Shown: positions 16,707 to 27,103 of the stretch, piece by piece | How the letters are laid out: the number at the start of each line of letters is the position of its first letter | How positions within the stretch are numbered: position 1 is the stretch's first letter | Program-made: the position numbers and the translations under genes | From: Kibdelosporangium philippinense | GTDB taxonomy: Bacteria > Actinomycetota > Actinomycetes > Mycobacteriales > Pseudonocardiaceae | Direction: 5' to 3' | Length of the DNA stretch: 64,000 nt | NCBI RefSeq assembly: GCF_021390435.2 | Contig: NZ_JAJVCN010000001.1 | Location: forward strand, 2,356,001-2,420,000 | The notes under the pieces: model-generated | Seen by the model: only the letters and a program-made list of their open reading frames with translations | The model's database searches: none | Told to the model about the DNA's origin: nothing

Positions 16707-17163
16707 ATGGACCGGATAGATCGGCATTTGCTGGCCGCATTGGTGAACGACGGCCGGGCCACCTACCAAGAGCTAGGTCGGCTGGTGCGACTCTCGGCCA
16801 ACACCGTCGCCGACCGCGTGCGCAGGCTGCGCAAGGACGGCGTCATCCGCGGCTACCGCGCCGAACTCGATCTGGCCGTCCTCGGCCGCGGTCTGCAAAT
16901 CCTCACCGACATCCGCCTGCGCGAGACGGTCGACCGGGCCGGATTCGAGCGCGGCCTGGTCAACGTGCCGCAGGTGATCGCCGCGATGCGGATGACCGGC
17001 GACTACGACTACCTGCTGCACGTGGTGTGCGCCAACGCCCTCGAACTTGAGCACATCGTCCATCGTCGACCGGCTCAAAGCCGAACTGGGCGTCCGCGAA
17101 GCACGCAGCCGCCTGCTGCTGCACGAGGTCCCGCTCGGCCAAGACCGAATCCTGGACGCCTGA
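16707..17163 (+). pseudogene. Lrp/AsnC-family regulator broken by a 7-bp duplication
   Basis: The N-terminal AsnC helix-turn-helix (MDRIDRHLLAALVNDGR, LSANTVADRVRRLRKDGVI) and most of the RAM domain are intact up to LELEHIV. There ATCGTCC (17055-17061) is followed by a near copy, ATCGTCG, and the frame shifts. The proper continuation, DRLKAELGVREARSRLLLHE and on to a TGA at 17161-17163, is in the next frame. In the shifted frame the protein reads on to 17216 with an unrelated Arg/Pro-rich tail. This could be a real mutation or a sequencing error. It is divergent from the membrane protein gene. Confidence 0.8.
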
Positions 17164-17243
17164 ACTGGCAGTTTGTCGCCTGTCGAGGAGGTACCGAGCA
17201 GCGGCGCCGACTGTGAGTCTGGCTGTCTCATGATCAAGGAGGG

Positions 17244-18100
17244 ATGACGTTGGCCATCCGCTTCGCGTTTCTCGCGGGCATCATGGCCGCTGGTTCTGTC
17301 CTCGTGGCACCGGTGGCACCGGCGGCATCGGCACAACAACCGGCTGTTCAGTGGAGTACGTGCCCGGACGGGGCGCTCGACGACGTTCCAGATGAAGAAA
17401 AGCCCCTGTTCAGCTGCGCCACATACGCGGTGCCCCTTGATCACGACAGGCCACGCGGGAAACCATCTCGCTCGCGCTGATGCGTCGCGTGGCGGGAAAC
17501 CAGGCCAAGCGCATCGGTTCGCTGTTCTTCAACCCGGGCGGCCCGGGCGGCAGCGGGTGGGACATGCCGACCGCGGGCAAATACGCGTTGCAGCCCGAGG
17601 TGCTCGAACGGTTCGACCTCCTCGGGTTCGACCCGCGTGGTGTCGGCCGAAGCACCCCGTTGCGCTGCTTCGAGACCGCCGAAGAGGCGAACGAGGTCTT
17701 GGGCCGCAGGTTTCGTGTCCCGGTGACCAAGCAGCAGATCGCTGGCCGACGCGTGGGAGCGCGAGTCGCCGACCTTCGCCAGGTTCCGGGCCTTCGATGA
17801 GCCGATGTTCTGTGCGACGTGGCCGGTCAAGCAGGCCGACCCGTACCGAGGGCTGTGCAACCGCGAGACCAAGAACCCGGTGCTGGTGATCGGCAACTAC
17901 TACGACCGCTCACCCACTACGAGTTCTCCCAGCGAATGGCGCGCCAGCTCGGCAACGCCGTCCTGCTCAGCGTGGACGCGTTCGGCCACTGCATCCTCGG
18001 GCAGTCCCAGTGCGTCGACAAAGCCGCGGCGAGGTACTTGACCACGCTGGAAGTCCCGCAACCGGGGCAGGTCTGCCAACCGAACCTGCAACCGTTCTGA
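17244..18100 (+). pseudogene. secreted tripeptidyl-peptidase-like alpha/beta hydrolase, decayed
   Basis: A signal peptide (MTLAIRFAFLAGIMAAGSVL, ending near ASA) leads into a TAP-type hydrolase N-terminus (CATYAVPLDHDRP). A frameshift near 17462 precedes ISLALMRRVAGNQ, GSLFFNPGGPGGSGWDMP and LLGFDPRGVGRSTPL. A second shift near 17745 fuses DAWERES directly to FDEPMFCATWPV, skipping some 200 residues including the GxSxG nucleophile. A third shift lies near 17910, before HYEFSQRMARQLG and the catalytic-His region DAFGHCILGQS. The usual length is about 500 residues; here some 280 codons remain. It is not functional. Confidence 0.85.
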
Positions 18101-18105
18101 TCAAA

Positions 18106-18134
18106 CGGCCGGCACGTCTTTGGCGTGCCGGCCG
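18106..18134 (+). terminator. hairpin after peptidase pseudogene
   Basis: A perfect 11-bp stem, CGGCCGGCACG, pairs with its complement around TCTTTGG, six bases after the pseudogene stop. Confidence 0.75.
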
Positions 18135-18169
18135 CTGATCGTTACGCTGCTGGGTGCGGAGGTGGACCC

Positions 18170-18751
18170 GTGGTCGAGACAGTCAAACCACGCAGGCGCC
18201 AGGCTCGCGGCGAGCGGCGGATGGCGCAGTTGCTGAACGCGGCTGAGGAAGTCTTCGCAGCCGACGGATTCAACGCTGCGACAACCAATGCGATCGCGGC
18301 GGCGGCAGGCGTCTCACCAGGAACCCTGTACCAGTTCTTCCCGAACAAGGGCTCGATGGCGGCGGCGCTGGCCGATCGTTACGTCGACGTGCTCGCCGAA
18401 GTGCATGACCCGGAGGCGAAGGTCGTCGGTGTGCCGCTGGACGACGTGATCAACCGGATGGTCGATCCAGCGATCGAGATCGCCGAGCAGCACCGCGCGT
18501 TCGAGGCGATGTTCTGGGCGCAGCCGTGCGACAAGTTACGGGACTCGGTGACCGAGAACGTCGACCGTACGATCGCGACCCGGGTGCCGGAACTGGATCC
18601 GTCGCGGCGAAGACTGATCGCCACGGTCACGGTGAAGATCTTCGGAGCACTGCTGCCGTCGATCCTGGCCGCGTCGGGCCGGGAGCGCGCCGAGATGACC
18701 GGCGAGCTGAAAAGGGTGCTCCGAGCCTACCTGCTGGACGTCTCAGACTAG
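18170..18751 (+). CDS. TetR-family transcriptional regulator
   Basis: The start GTG 18170 is chosen because GGAGGT precedes it by five bases. An upstream in-frame GTG at 18125 lies in the terminator hairpin. The 193-residue protein has a clear helix-turn-helix (RMAQLLNAAEEVFAADGF, TTNAIAAAAGVSPGTLYQFF) and a C-terminal TetR domain. No adjacent gene is obviously its target; the peptidase upstream is dead and the glycosylase downstream has its own leader. Confidence 0.85.
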   Translation: MVETVKPRRRQARGERRMAQLLNAAEEVFAADGFNAATTNAIAAAAGVSPGTLYQFFPNKGSMAAALADRYVDVLAEVHDPEAKVVGVPLDDVINRMVDPAIEIAEQHRAFEAMFWAQPCDKLRDSVTENVDRTIATRVPELDPSRRRLIATVTVKIFGALLPSILAASGRERAEMTGELKRVLRAYLLDVSD

Positions 18752-18817
18752 CCCTGACCAGGAAAAACCCCAAACTGTCGTACCCCTCTGGCACAGTGTC
18801 CGAGGAGGGGATGAGAC

Positions 18818-19729
18818 ATGGAAACAGACTGGCTGGACCTACCTTTCACCGGCCCGTTCGACCTGGCGGCGTCCGCACGGTTCATCGAAGGCTTCACCCC
18901 AAGCCAGTCCTTTGTGGACCAAGAAGGCCGACTGAGACTGGCCTTCCCGGCGTCGCCATCGTGGGAACCGGTAGCGGCACTGGTCAGACAGGCCGCGCCG
19001 AACGGCCCAGTGCAAGTCCGGCTGAACGCGGCCCCGGAGGACGTGCCCGCGGTGCTCTCGCACGTCCAGCGCATCCTGTCGCTGGACGTCGACGGCTCAG
19101 GTTTCGCCGATCTCGCATCACACGATCCAGTGATCCGCGAGGTGCAAGCACTGGCACCAGGTCTGCGACCAGTGCTGTTCCACTCGCCGTACGAGGCTGC
19201 GTGCTGGTCCATCATCAGCCAAAGGGTGCGGACAACCCAGGCGGCCGCGCTCAAGAACCAGATCGCGCGTAGGGTCGGTACCAAGGTCGCCGTGCCGGCC
19301 GGGCGAAACGAACTGCCGGGGATACAGCTCGACACGTTCCCGGCCCCACGGCGACTCCTGTCACTGGACAGAATCCCGCTCCTGCCCGAAGTCAAAAGCA
19401 CCCGCCTGCGGGCAACAGCGGAAGCAGCCCTAGCAGGGGACCTCGACGCGGCCAAACTCCGAGCCATGCCCGCAGACGAAGCACTCCGCCACTTGGCAAC
19501 CCTGCCAGGCATCGGCCCCTTCTCAGCGCAGCTGATCCTGTTACGTGGCGCGGGCCATCCAGACGTCTTCGCCACCGCGGAACCGCGGTTACACCAAGCG
19601 ATCACCGCCGCCTATGGGCTGCGACGTCCGTCTGTCAACGATCTTGCCCAGGTGGCAGACGGCTGGCGGCCATATCGGACGTGGGTATCAGTGCTGTTCC
19701 GTGCCCAAGGTGATCTCGCCCGGTTGTAG
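18818..19729 (+). CDS. AlkA-like DNA-3-methyladenine glycosylase II
   Basis: The 303-residue protein has an AlkA-like N-terminal domain and an HhH-GPD base-excision glycosylase domain: HSPYEAACWSIISQRVRTTQA, then the hairpin LPGIGPFSAQLILLRGAG. It should remove alkylated bases from DNA. The motif after the hairpin reads DVFATAEPRLHQA; the position of the E. coli AlkA catalytic aspartate seems to be Glu here. An RBS, GAGGGG, precedes the ATG. It stands alone, not in an ada/alkA cluster. Confidence 0.8.
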   Translation: METDWLDLPFTGPFDLAASARFIEGFTPSQSFVDQEGRLRLAFPASPSWEPVAALVRQAAPNGPVQVRLNAAPEDVPAVLSHVQRILSLDVDGSGFADLASHDPVIREVQALAPGLRPVLFHSPYEAACWSIISQRVRTTQAAALKNQIARRVGTKVAVPAGRNELPGIQLDTFPAPRRLLSLDRIPLLPEVKSTRLRATAEAALAGDLDAAKLRAMPADEALRHLATLPGIGPFSAQLILLRGAGHPDVFATAEPRLHQAITAAYGLRRPSVNDLAQVADGWRPYRTWVSVLFRAQGDLARL

Positions 19730-19753
19730 GCGCGTACCGCCGGGCTTCGGCGG

Positions 19754-20215
19754 TCAGATGTGCGCGCGGATCTGGCGGACCGGGTGGCCGAGAGCAGCGG
19801 CGAACTCGGCCATTTCCTCTGTGGTGAACTCCTCGCGTTCGGACCCGCCGATCATGCACTCGATCTGGAACCGGGCGTAGCCACAAGGCCAGTCGTAGTG
19901 CAGGGCGTCCAACGTTGTCGCCATGCCGCAGCAAGGCACGGTCACGGCCAGCGTGTCGAACCCTGCGTGCTTGCGTTCGAGCAGATCGTTGTACCACCAG
20001 AAGTCGATGTCGCCATCACAGGAAGGGCAGGTGATGCGAACGAGGTTCTCACCAGAGGTGATGGCCATGATCGGCGAGTACCAGCACGCCTCGATCTCGG
20101 CCCTGTCATCGTCCGCGAAGAATCGCTCAGCGAGCGCGATGGCGCGTTCAGCCGCGGGCTTGTCCGGCTGCCACCGTGGTTCGGTGGGGATCACCGACAG
20201 GATGTTGGCGCTCAT
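19754..20215 (-). CDS. hypothetical protein with cysteine pairs
   Basis: The 153-residue acidic protein has CPSCDGDIDFWWYNDLLE and a later PCCG, suggesting a zinc-ribbon-like metal site, plus a C-terminal helix (TTEEMAEFAAALGHPVRQI). I do not recognise a characterised family. Its start codon overlaps the stop of the TetR gene upstream by 4 bp (20212-20215), so it is co-translated with that regulator. Confidence 0.7.
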   Translation of the reverse strand: MSANILSVIPTEPRWQPDKPAAERAIALAERFFADDDRAEIEACWYSPIMAITSGENLVRITCPSCDGDIDFWWYNDLLERKHAGFDTLAVTVPCCGMATTLDALHYDWPCGYARFQIECMIGGSEREEFTTEEMAEFAAALGHPVRQIRAHI

Positions 20216-20802
20216 CGGCGCATCATGGCGAGGAAGTCTCGGATGAGGCTGTCGGTGAACTCGCGCGTGATGGGTTCGCCGGTGACCAGCACGCGGTAGT
20301 AAATCGGGCCGACGAGCTGGTCGATCGCTGAGTCGAGGTCAAGCTCGGCGGGCAGTTCGCTGCGGGCGATGGCACGTTCGAGCAAGCTGCGGTCCCTGGC
20401 GCGCAAGGGAAGTACGCACTCGTCGCGGAATCGCGTGGCCATTGCTGGATCGTGCTGGGCTTGGCCAGCCAGCGCGCGCAAGACGGCGCCTTGGTCGGTC
20501 TCGGTGAGGAAGGTGGCGAGCATCGGCAGGTAAGCGGCTAGGTCGTCGGTGAGTGAGCCGAGGTCGGGTGGGGTCAGTTCTTCGTTCATGTCGGCTACGA
20601 AGGCGTCGAGCAGGATGTCGATCTTCGATGGCCACCAGCGGTAGATCGTCTGCTTCGCCACGCCTGCCCGCGCGGCGATGCCTTCGACTGTCACCCCGGC
20701 GAAGCCGCGCTCCACCAGGATGTCGTCCGCGGCTTCCAGTACGGCCTGGCGGGCTTGTTCGCTTCGGCCATGGCGGTTGCCGTGGTGCCGCGTGTTCGTC
20801 AC
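20212..20802 (-). CDS. TetR-family transcriptional regulator
   Basis: The 196-residue protein has the TetR helix-turn-helix (RQAVLEAADDILVERGFAG, VTVEGIAARAGVAKQTIYRWWPSK) and a TetR_C-type ligand domain (GPIYYRVLVTGEPI). It is divergent from the O-methyltransferase at 20852. A strong palindrome lies between the two genes. It probably represses itself, the downstream zinc-ribbon gene and the methyltransferase. Confidence 0.9.
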   Translation of the reverse strand: MTNTRHHGNRHGRSEQARQAVLEAADDILVERGFAGVTVEGIAARAGVAKQTIYRWWPSKIDILLDAFVADMNEELTPPDLGSLTDDLAAYLPMLATFLTETDQGAVLRALAGQAQHDPAMATRFRDECVLPLRARDRSLLERAIARSELPAELDLDSAIDQLVGPIYYRVLVTGEPITREFTDSLIRDFLAMMRR

Positions 20803-20817
20803 ACGCGCAACACTACT

Positions 20818-20845
20818 AGCCTAGACGAGACGTTGCGTCTAGGCT
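20818..20845. promoter_or_regulatory. TetR-type operator between divergent genes
   Basis: A perfect inverted repeat, AGCCTAGACG-N8-CGTCTAGGCT, lies 15 bp from the TetR start and 6 bp from the methyltransferase start. It is well placed to block both promoters. Confidence 0.75.
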
Positions 20846-20851
20846 GGCCAA

Positions 20852-21472
20852 ATGACTCTGGCGAAGGTTCAACCGATACTCGATCGGCTCTTCGCGGCCG
20901 CCACCAAAGATGCGTGGCCGCAGTCGTACCCCGCCGATCCGCAGGGGCACGCCGACGCGCTCGCGGATATCTACATGCCCATCTCGGCTGATGGTGGCAA
21001 GCTGCTGTATTCGCTGATACGCGCCGCGCGGCCGGAAACCGTTGTGGAATTTGGGACTTCATTCGGGATATCCACCATTTACCTGGCTGCCGCGGTCGCC
21101 GACAACGGCACTGGGCACGTGTACGGCAGCGAGATGAATGCCTCGAAGCTCGCCGCCGCCCAAGCGAATCTCAACGAGGCCGGGCTGGCTGACCACGTCA
21201 CGATCCTGCCGGGAGACGCACGCGAATCACTCGCCGGGATCGCCGGGCCGATTGGTGTTGTGCTGCTGGACGGATGGAAGGACCTCTGCCTGCCTGTCCT
21301 GAAGCTGCTTGAGCCCAAACTCTCGCCAGGCGCGCTCGTGGTCGGCGACGACGTGAGCTTTGCGACGATGGCCACCTATCTCGACTATGTCCGTGACCCG
21401 GCCAATGGCTATGTCAGCGTGGAATTCCCGGTCGAGGACGGGATGGAAATCAGCTGCTACACCGGCGTCTGA
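20852..21472 (+). CDS. class I SAM-dependent O-methyltransferase-like protein
   Basis: The 206-residue protein has a SAM-binding core (TVVEFGTSFGISTIYLAAA, GHVYGSEMNASKLAAAQANL) and the acidic loop VVLLDGWKDLCLPVLKLLEPKL in the style of catechol/caffeoyl-CoA O-methyltransferases. The metal-binding aspartates appear as VVGDDVSF. It is divergent from a TetR repressor with a palindromic operator, suggesting induction by a small aromatic compound. The substrate is unknown. Confidence 0.85.
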   Translation: MTLAKVQPILDRLFAAATKDAWPQSYPADPQGHADALADIYMPISADGGKLLYSLIRAARPETVVEFGTSFGISTIYLAAAVADNGTGHVYGSEMNASKLAAAQANLNEAGLADHVTILPGDARESLAGIAGPIGVVLLDGWKDLCLPVLKLLEPKLSPGALVVGDDVSFATMATYLDYVRDPANGYVSVEFPVEDGMEISCYTGV

Positions 21473-21566
21473 TCAAACTGGGCACCGCCGAGCGGGGACT
21501 CGACGGTGCGCACCAAGTCTCCGCGAGGGGCGCAAGGCGAGCGCAACAACCGGCCGCTGAATGCCA

Positions 21567-21602
21567 AACACCGCCGGGCCGACCAAGCGCCCCGGCGGTG
21601 TT
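21567..21602. terminator. hairpin between O-methyltransferase and acnA
   Basis: A perfect 12-bp stem, AACACCGCCGGG, pairs with its complement around a 12-base loop, 12 bp beyond the acnA stop. A weaker GCACCG/CGGTGC pair lies nearer the methyltransferase stop. It probably serves acnA on the minus strand. Confidence 0.7.
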
Positions 21603-21614
21603 AGCGCAGAACAA

Positions 21615-24431
<2,817 letters not shown>

Positions 24432-24547
24432 GTCCAACTCCATCTCGCGCGCCGGTGTGCGGGTGGCAGCAAAAGTCAGTTCGGGTTAGGCCGAGTCTCG
24501 CGCATCCCAGCTGGACTCGCAGACCCCGGGCCCATCCTTGCGCTTAA

Positions 24548-24563
24548 CAGTACGCTTGTCCTG
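24548..24563. promoter_or_regulatory. AcnR-type operator upstream of acnA
   Basis: CAGTACGCTTGTCCTG matches CAGNAC-N4-GTNCTG, the imperfect inverted repeat described for AcnR binding at the Corynebacterium acn promoter. It lies about 115 bp before the acnA start, beside a TACTGTTAAG stretch that could hold the -10 box on the minus strand. Confidence 0.6.
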
Positions 24564-24592
24564 TATTCGACGGCAAGGCGGGGTGGAGAGAC

Positions 24593-24937
24593 ATGATTCA
24601 CCATGTCCAGGTGGCGTGTCCGGCAGGGAGTGAAGATCGACTCCAGGCGTTCTATCACGGCGTGCTCGGCTGGACCGGACTGGAGAAGCCTCCGCTGCTC
24701 GCGGCGCGCGGCGGATGCTGGTTCGCGGTCCCTGGCGGGGGAGAGCTGCACGTAGGCGTCGAAGCGGACTTCCGCCCAGCTCGCAAAGCCCAACCGCCGT
24801 GTCCACCTTTCCAGCACACCGTGTCGCACGTTCCAGAACACCGTGTCCACCTTTCCAGCACACCGTGTCCACCGTTGCGGAACACCGTGTCCACCGTTGC
24901 GGAACACCGTGTCCACCGTTGCGGCATGCCGTGTTGA
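24593..24937 (+). pseudogene. VOC (glyoxalase-like) protein truncated by a repeat array
   Basis: The first ~66 residues are a typical VOC/glyoxalase betaalphabetabetabeta module: MIHHVQVACPAGSEDRLQAF with the metal-site His, then YHGVLGWTGLEKP, GGCWFAVPGGGELHVGVE and FRPARKA. Relatives continue with a second half of about 55 residues. Here the sequence runs into a 22-bp repeat array at 24797 and the frame ends in repeat-encoded HRVHRCG-type peptides at 24937. The second metal-binding half is missing, so activity is unlikely. Confidence 0.8.
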
Positions 24938-24950
24938 CCATTCCGGCACT
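24797..24950 (+). repeat. array of seven direct 22-bp repeats
   Basis: Seven units of exactly 22 bp lie head to tail with no spacers (starts 24797, 24819, 24841, 24863, 24885, 24907, 24929). Each begins CCGTGTCCACC or a close variant. Across unit borders a 14-bp conserved block, ACACCGTGTCCACC, containing the palindrome ACAC-C-GTGT, alternates with 8 semi-variable bases (GTTGCGGA, TTTCCAGC, GTTCCAGA, ATTCCGGC). Twenty-two bp is close to two helical turns, so conserved blocks would face one side of the DNA. The array interrupts the VOC gene. Confidence 0.9.
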
Positions 24951-25089
24951 GTGAAATCGCGGGGAGGCCGCTGTGCGCTGGGCGACGCGATAGCGGTGAG
25001 GTCGGGATTTCATGGCGCGGGAATTTGGTATGTCGACCTGGAAATTCCGGCCGAATGCGGCATCGCGGGTGCCGAAGTGGGTATTTCGG

Positions 25090-25155
25090 TGTGTCGGAAA
25101 GGTGGACACACACTTCAGCAACGGTGGACACGGTGTGCTGGAACGGTGGACACGG
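25090..25155 (-). repeat. three inverted units of the same 22-bp repeat
   Basis: Three contiguous 22-bp units (25090, 25112, 25134) are the reverse complement of the array at 24797-24950, with cores AGGTGGACACAC, CGGTGGACACGG and CGGTGGACACGG. They end exactly at the LLM gene stop codon. The 139 bp between the two arrays (24951-25089) holds no convincing gene. It contains two inverted pairs, TGAAATC/GATTTCA and GGAATTT/AAATTCC, so the arrays face each other around a foldable spacer. Confidence 0.85.
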
Positions 25156-25551
25156 CTAGGGGATGGCGTCGGCTAGGAGTTCGCATTGTTTGAGCCAGTC
25201 GCCGCCCGAGATGCCGAAGACCATGTGCTGGGCGCCTGCGGCTTCGTAGGCGGCGAGACGCTCGGCGACGCGTTCGCGGCAGCCGGTGATGGGGATGGTC
25301 GTGGCGCGTTCTATGGGCATGCCGTACGCCTGACTGATGCTCATGGCGATCTCGGTGCGGGTGTCGTCGGTGCCGAGGCGTCCGGTGGCGCCGATTGCGA
25401 CGGTGCGGCCGGACAGTTGCTTCGCGCCTTTGGCGACCTCCTCTGACGTGATGAGCGAAGGGAACCAACCGTCGCCGTAGCGGACGGTTCGTTCGATGGC
25501 AGCTGGCGAGGCGTTGCCGATCCAAAACGGCGGCCGGGTTACTGCGGGCAT
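25156..25551 (-). pseudogene. LLM-class flavin oxidoreductase, C-terminal part (split by IS110)
   Basis: This is the second half of a luciferase-like F420/FMN-dependent monooxygenase: PAVTRPPFWIGNASPAAIER, RYGDGWFPSL, then ITGCRERVAERLAAYEAAG to the natural stop. Its first half is at 27104-27553 on the same strand. Joining base 25551 directly to 27107 (dropping the IS and one CAT) gives a continuous frame ...ELIRKSMPAVTRPPFW. The ATG at 25551 is thus an internal Met codon. The separated half cannot bind flavin alone. Confidence 0.85.
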
Positions 25552-25772
25552 TAGTCAGTCTGTCCTCTGGTGAAGACGCCCGTTGAGGGGTGAAAATCGG
25601 TGTTGGCTGCCCGCTGACGTCGTTGTCTCTATGGTCTGTGAAGGCCGTGCGTTAGTCGGACGCTGGGAGCCCTTGGTGGGCCCTTGATTGTTGCTTCGAG
25701 CACGCGGATCAGATTCGTTGTTGCCTGGGCTCCCGCGGGTAGCCGCCCCGCCGGACGCTCGGGGAGAGGCCG
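25552..25772 (+). ncRNA. candidate IS110 bridge RNA (left-end non-coding region)
   Basis: IS110-group elements encode in their left end a bridge RNA that pairs with target and donor DNA. Here TGAAAATCGGTG (25591-25602) can pair over 12 bases, two of them wobble, with the top strand of the target, CATCGATTTTCG (27104-27115). Right beside it, CTGCCCGCTGAC (25607-25618) matches the last bases of the element, CTGCCCACTCAC (27092-27103), at 10 of 12 positions, as a donor guide would. The RNA ends and fold are not determined. The remaining guides were not recognised. Confidence 0.6.
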
Positions 25773-27041
25773 ATGTTGGAGCAGACACAGGACAACGAGG
25801 AGATCATCGCGCGGGTGGCCGCGTTGGATATCGGTAAGGCCGAGGTGATGTGTTGTGTCCGGGTGCCCGATGAGGCGCGTCCGGGTAAGCGGCTGCAGGA
25901 GGTCCGGCCGTACTCGACGATGACCCGGTCGTTGCTGGTGCTGGCTGATCGGCTGGCCGGGCTGGGCGTGACCCGGGTGGTCATGGAGTCCACATCGGAC
26001 TATTGGAAGCCGGTGTTCTACCTGTTGGAGGCGCACGGGTTCGAGACCTGGCTGGTCAACGCCCGCGATGTCAAGCATCTGCCCGGCCGGCCGAAGACGG
26101 ATCGATTGGACGCGGTGTGGTTGTGCAAGGTCGCCGAACGGCAGATGATCCGGCCCAGTTTTGTCCCGCCGTCACCGATCCGCCGGCTACGGGATCTGAC
26201 CCGGTATCGGCGTGACCTGGTCGAGGTCTGCACCGCGGAGAAGCAGCGGGTGGAAAAGCTCCTGGAAGATGCCCAGATCAAGCTCTCGGTGGTGGTCTCG
26301 GACATCTTCGGGGTGTCCGGCCGGGCCATGCTGGCCGCGCTGGTCGCCGGGCAGCGGGACCCGAAGGTACTCGCGCAGCTGGCCCGCACCTCGATGCGGC
26401 GCAAGATCGGCAGGCTGGAAGAGGCGTTCACCGGGTTTTTCACCGATCATCACGCGTTCCTGTTGTCGACCATGCTGGCCCGGGTGGATGCCGGGATCGC
26501 TGACGTCGCCCGAGTGGATGCCGCGATCGAGGAGTTGATCGCCCCTTTCGCCACAGCGGTCGACCAGCTTGATGAGATCACCGGCGTCGGGCGCACCGCC
26601 GCCCAGGTAGCCATCGCCGAGATCGGGCTGGACATGGCACGCTTCCCAACTCCGGGCCACCTGTGTTCCTGGGCCAAGTTCGCTCCCGGGGTGTCGGAGT
26701 CGGCCGGCAAGAAGAAAGGCAAAGCTGCCACCGGGCACGGCAACCCTTACCTGGCCCGAATCCTGGGCGAGGCCGCAGTGTCCGCCAGCAGGACCAACAC
26801 TTTTCTCGGCGAACGCTACCGGCGCATCGCTCGCCGCAGTGGCGCCAAGAAGGCCATCGTCGCGGTCGGCCGTTCCATTCTCGTGATCATGTGGCACCTG
26901 TTATCCGACCCCAACGCCCGGTTCCGTGACCTCGGCGCCGACTACTTCGTCCAGCACACCAACACTCAACGCAAGGTCCGCAACCACATCAGCCAACTGG
27001 CCGCTCTGGGCTATCGCGTCACCCTCGAACCCGCGGCCTGA
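25773..27041 (+). CDS. IS110-family transposase (DEDD recombinase)
   Basis: The 422-residue protein has an N-terminal RuvC-like DEDD domain: D19 (ALDIGK), E72 (VMESTSDYW), D110 and D113 (KTDRLDA). A coiled-coil linker follows (YRRDLVEVCTAEKQRVEKLL). The C-terminal Tnp20 domain (ITGVGRTAAQVAIAEIG, WAKFAPGVSESAGKKKGKA) contains the serine region used in strand exchange. It appears intact. The start ATG 25773 follows GGGGAGAGG. Confidence 0.93.
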   Translation: MLEQTQDNEEIIARVAALDIGKAEVMCCVRVPDEARPGKRLQEVRPYSTMTRSLLVLADRLAGLGVTRVVMESTSDYWKPVFYLLEAHGFETWLVNARDVKHLPGRPKTDRLDAVWLCKVAERQMIRPSFVPPSPIRRLRDLTRYRRDLVEVCTAEKQRVEKLLEDAQIKLSVVVSDIFGVSGRAMLAALVAGQRDPKVLAQLARTSMRRKIGRLEEAFTGFFTDHHAFLLSTMLARVDAGIADVARVDAAIEELIAPFATAVDQLDEITGVGRTAAQVAIAEIGLDMARFPTPGHLCSWAKFAPGVSESAGKKKGKAATGHGNPYLARILGEAAVSASRTNTFLGERYRRIARRSGAKKAIVAVGRSILVIMWHLLSDPNARFRDLGADYFVQHTNTQRKVRNHISQLAALGYRVTLEPAA

Positions 27042-27103
27042 CAACCCAACTACCAACCCGGCTCCGCTGCGCTACGCCGGGTGCCTTCGGCCTGCCCACT
27101 CAC

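Noticed and set aside
24486..25131. Minus-strand protein genes made of NGGHGV/RWTRCS-type repeats
   Set aside because: All three frames are open because the 22-bp unit lacks stops, which is expected for the repeat itself; the frames lack distinct RBS or codon bias. I treat them as by-products of the array.
24797..25155. CRISPR array
   Set aside because: The 22-bp units are contiguous, with no unique spacers of 30 bp or so; the semi-variable 8 bases recur among units, and no cas gene is present.
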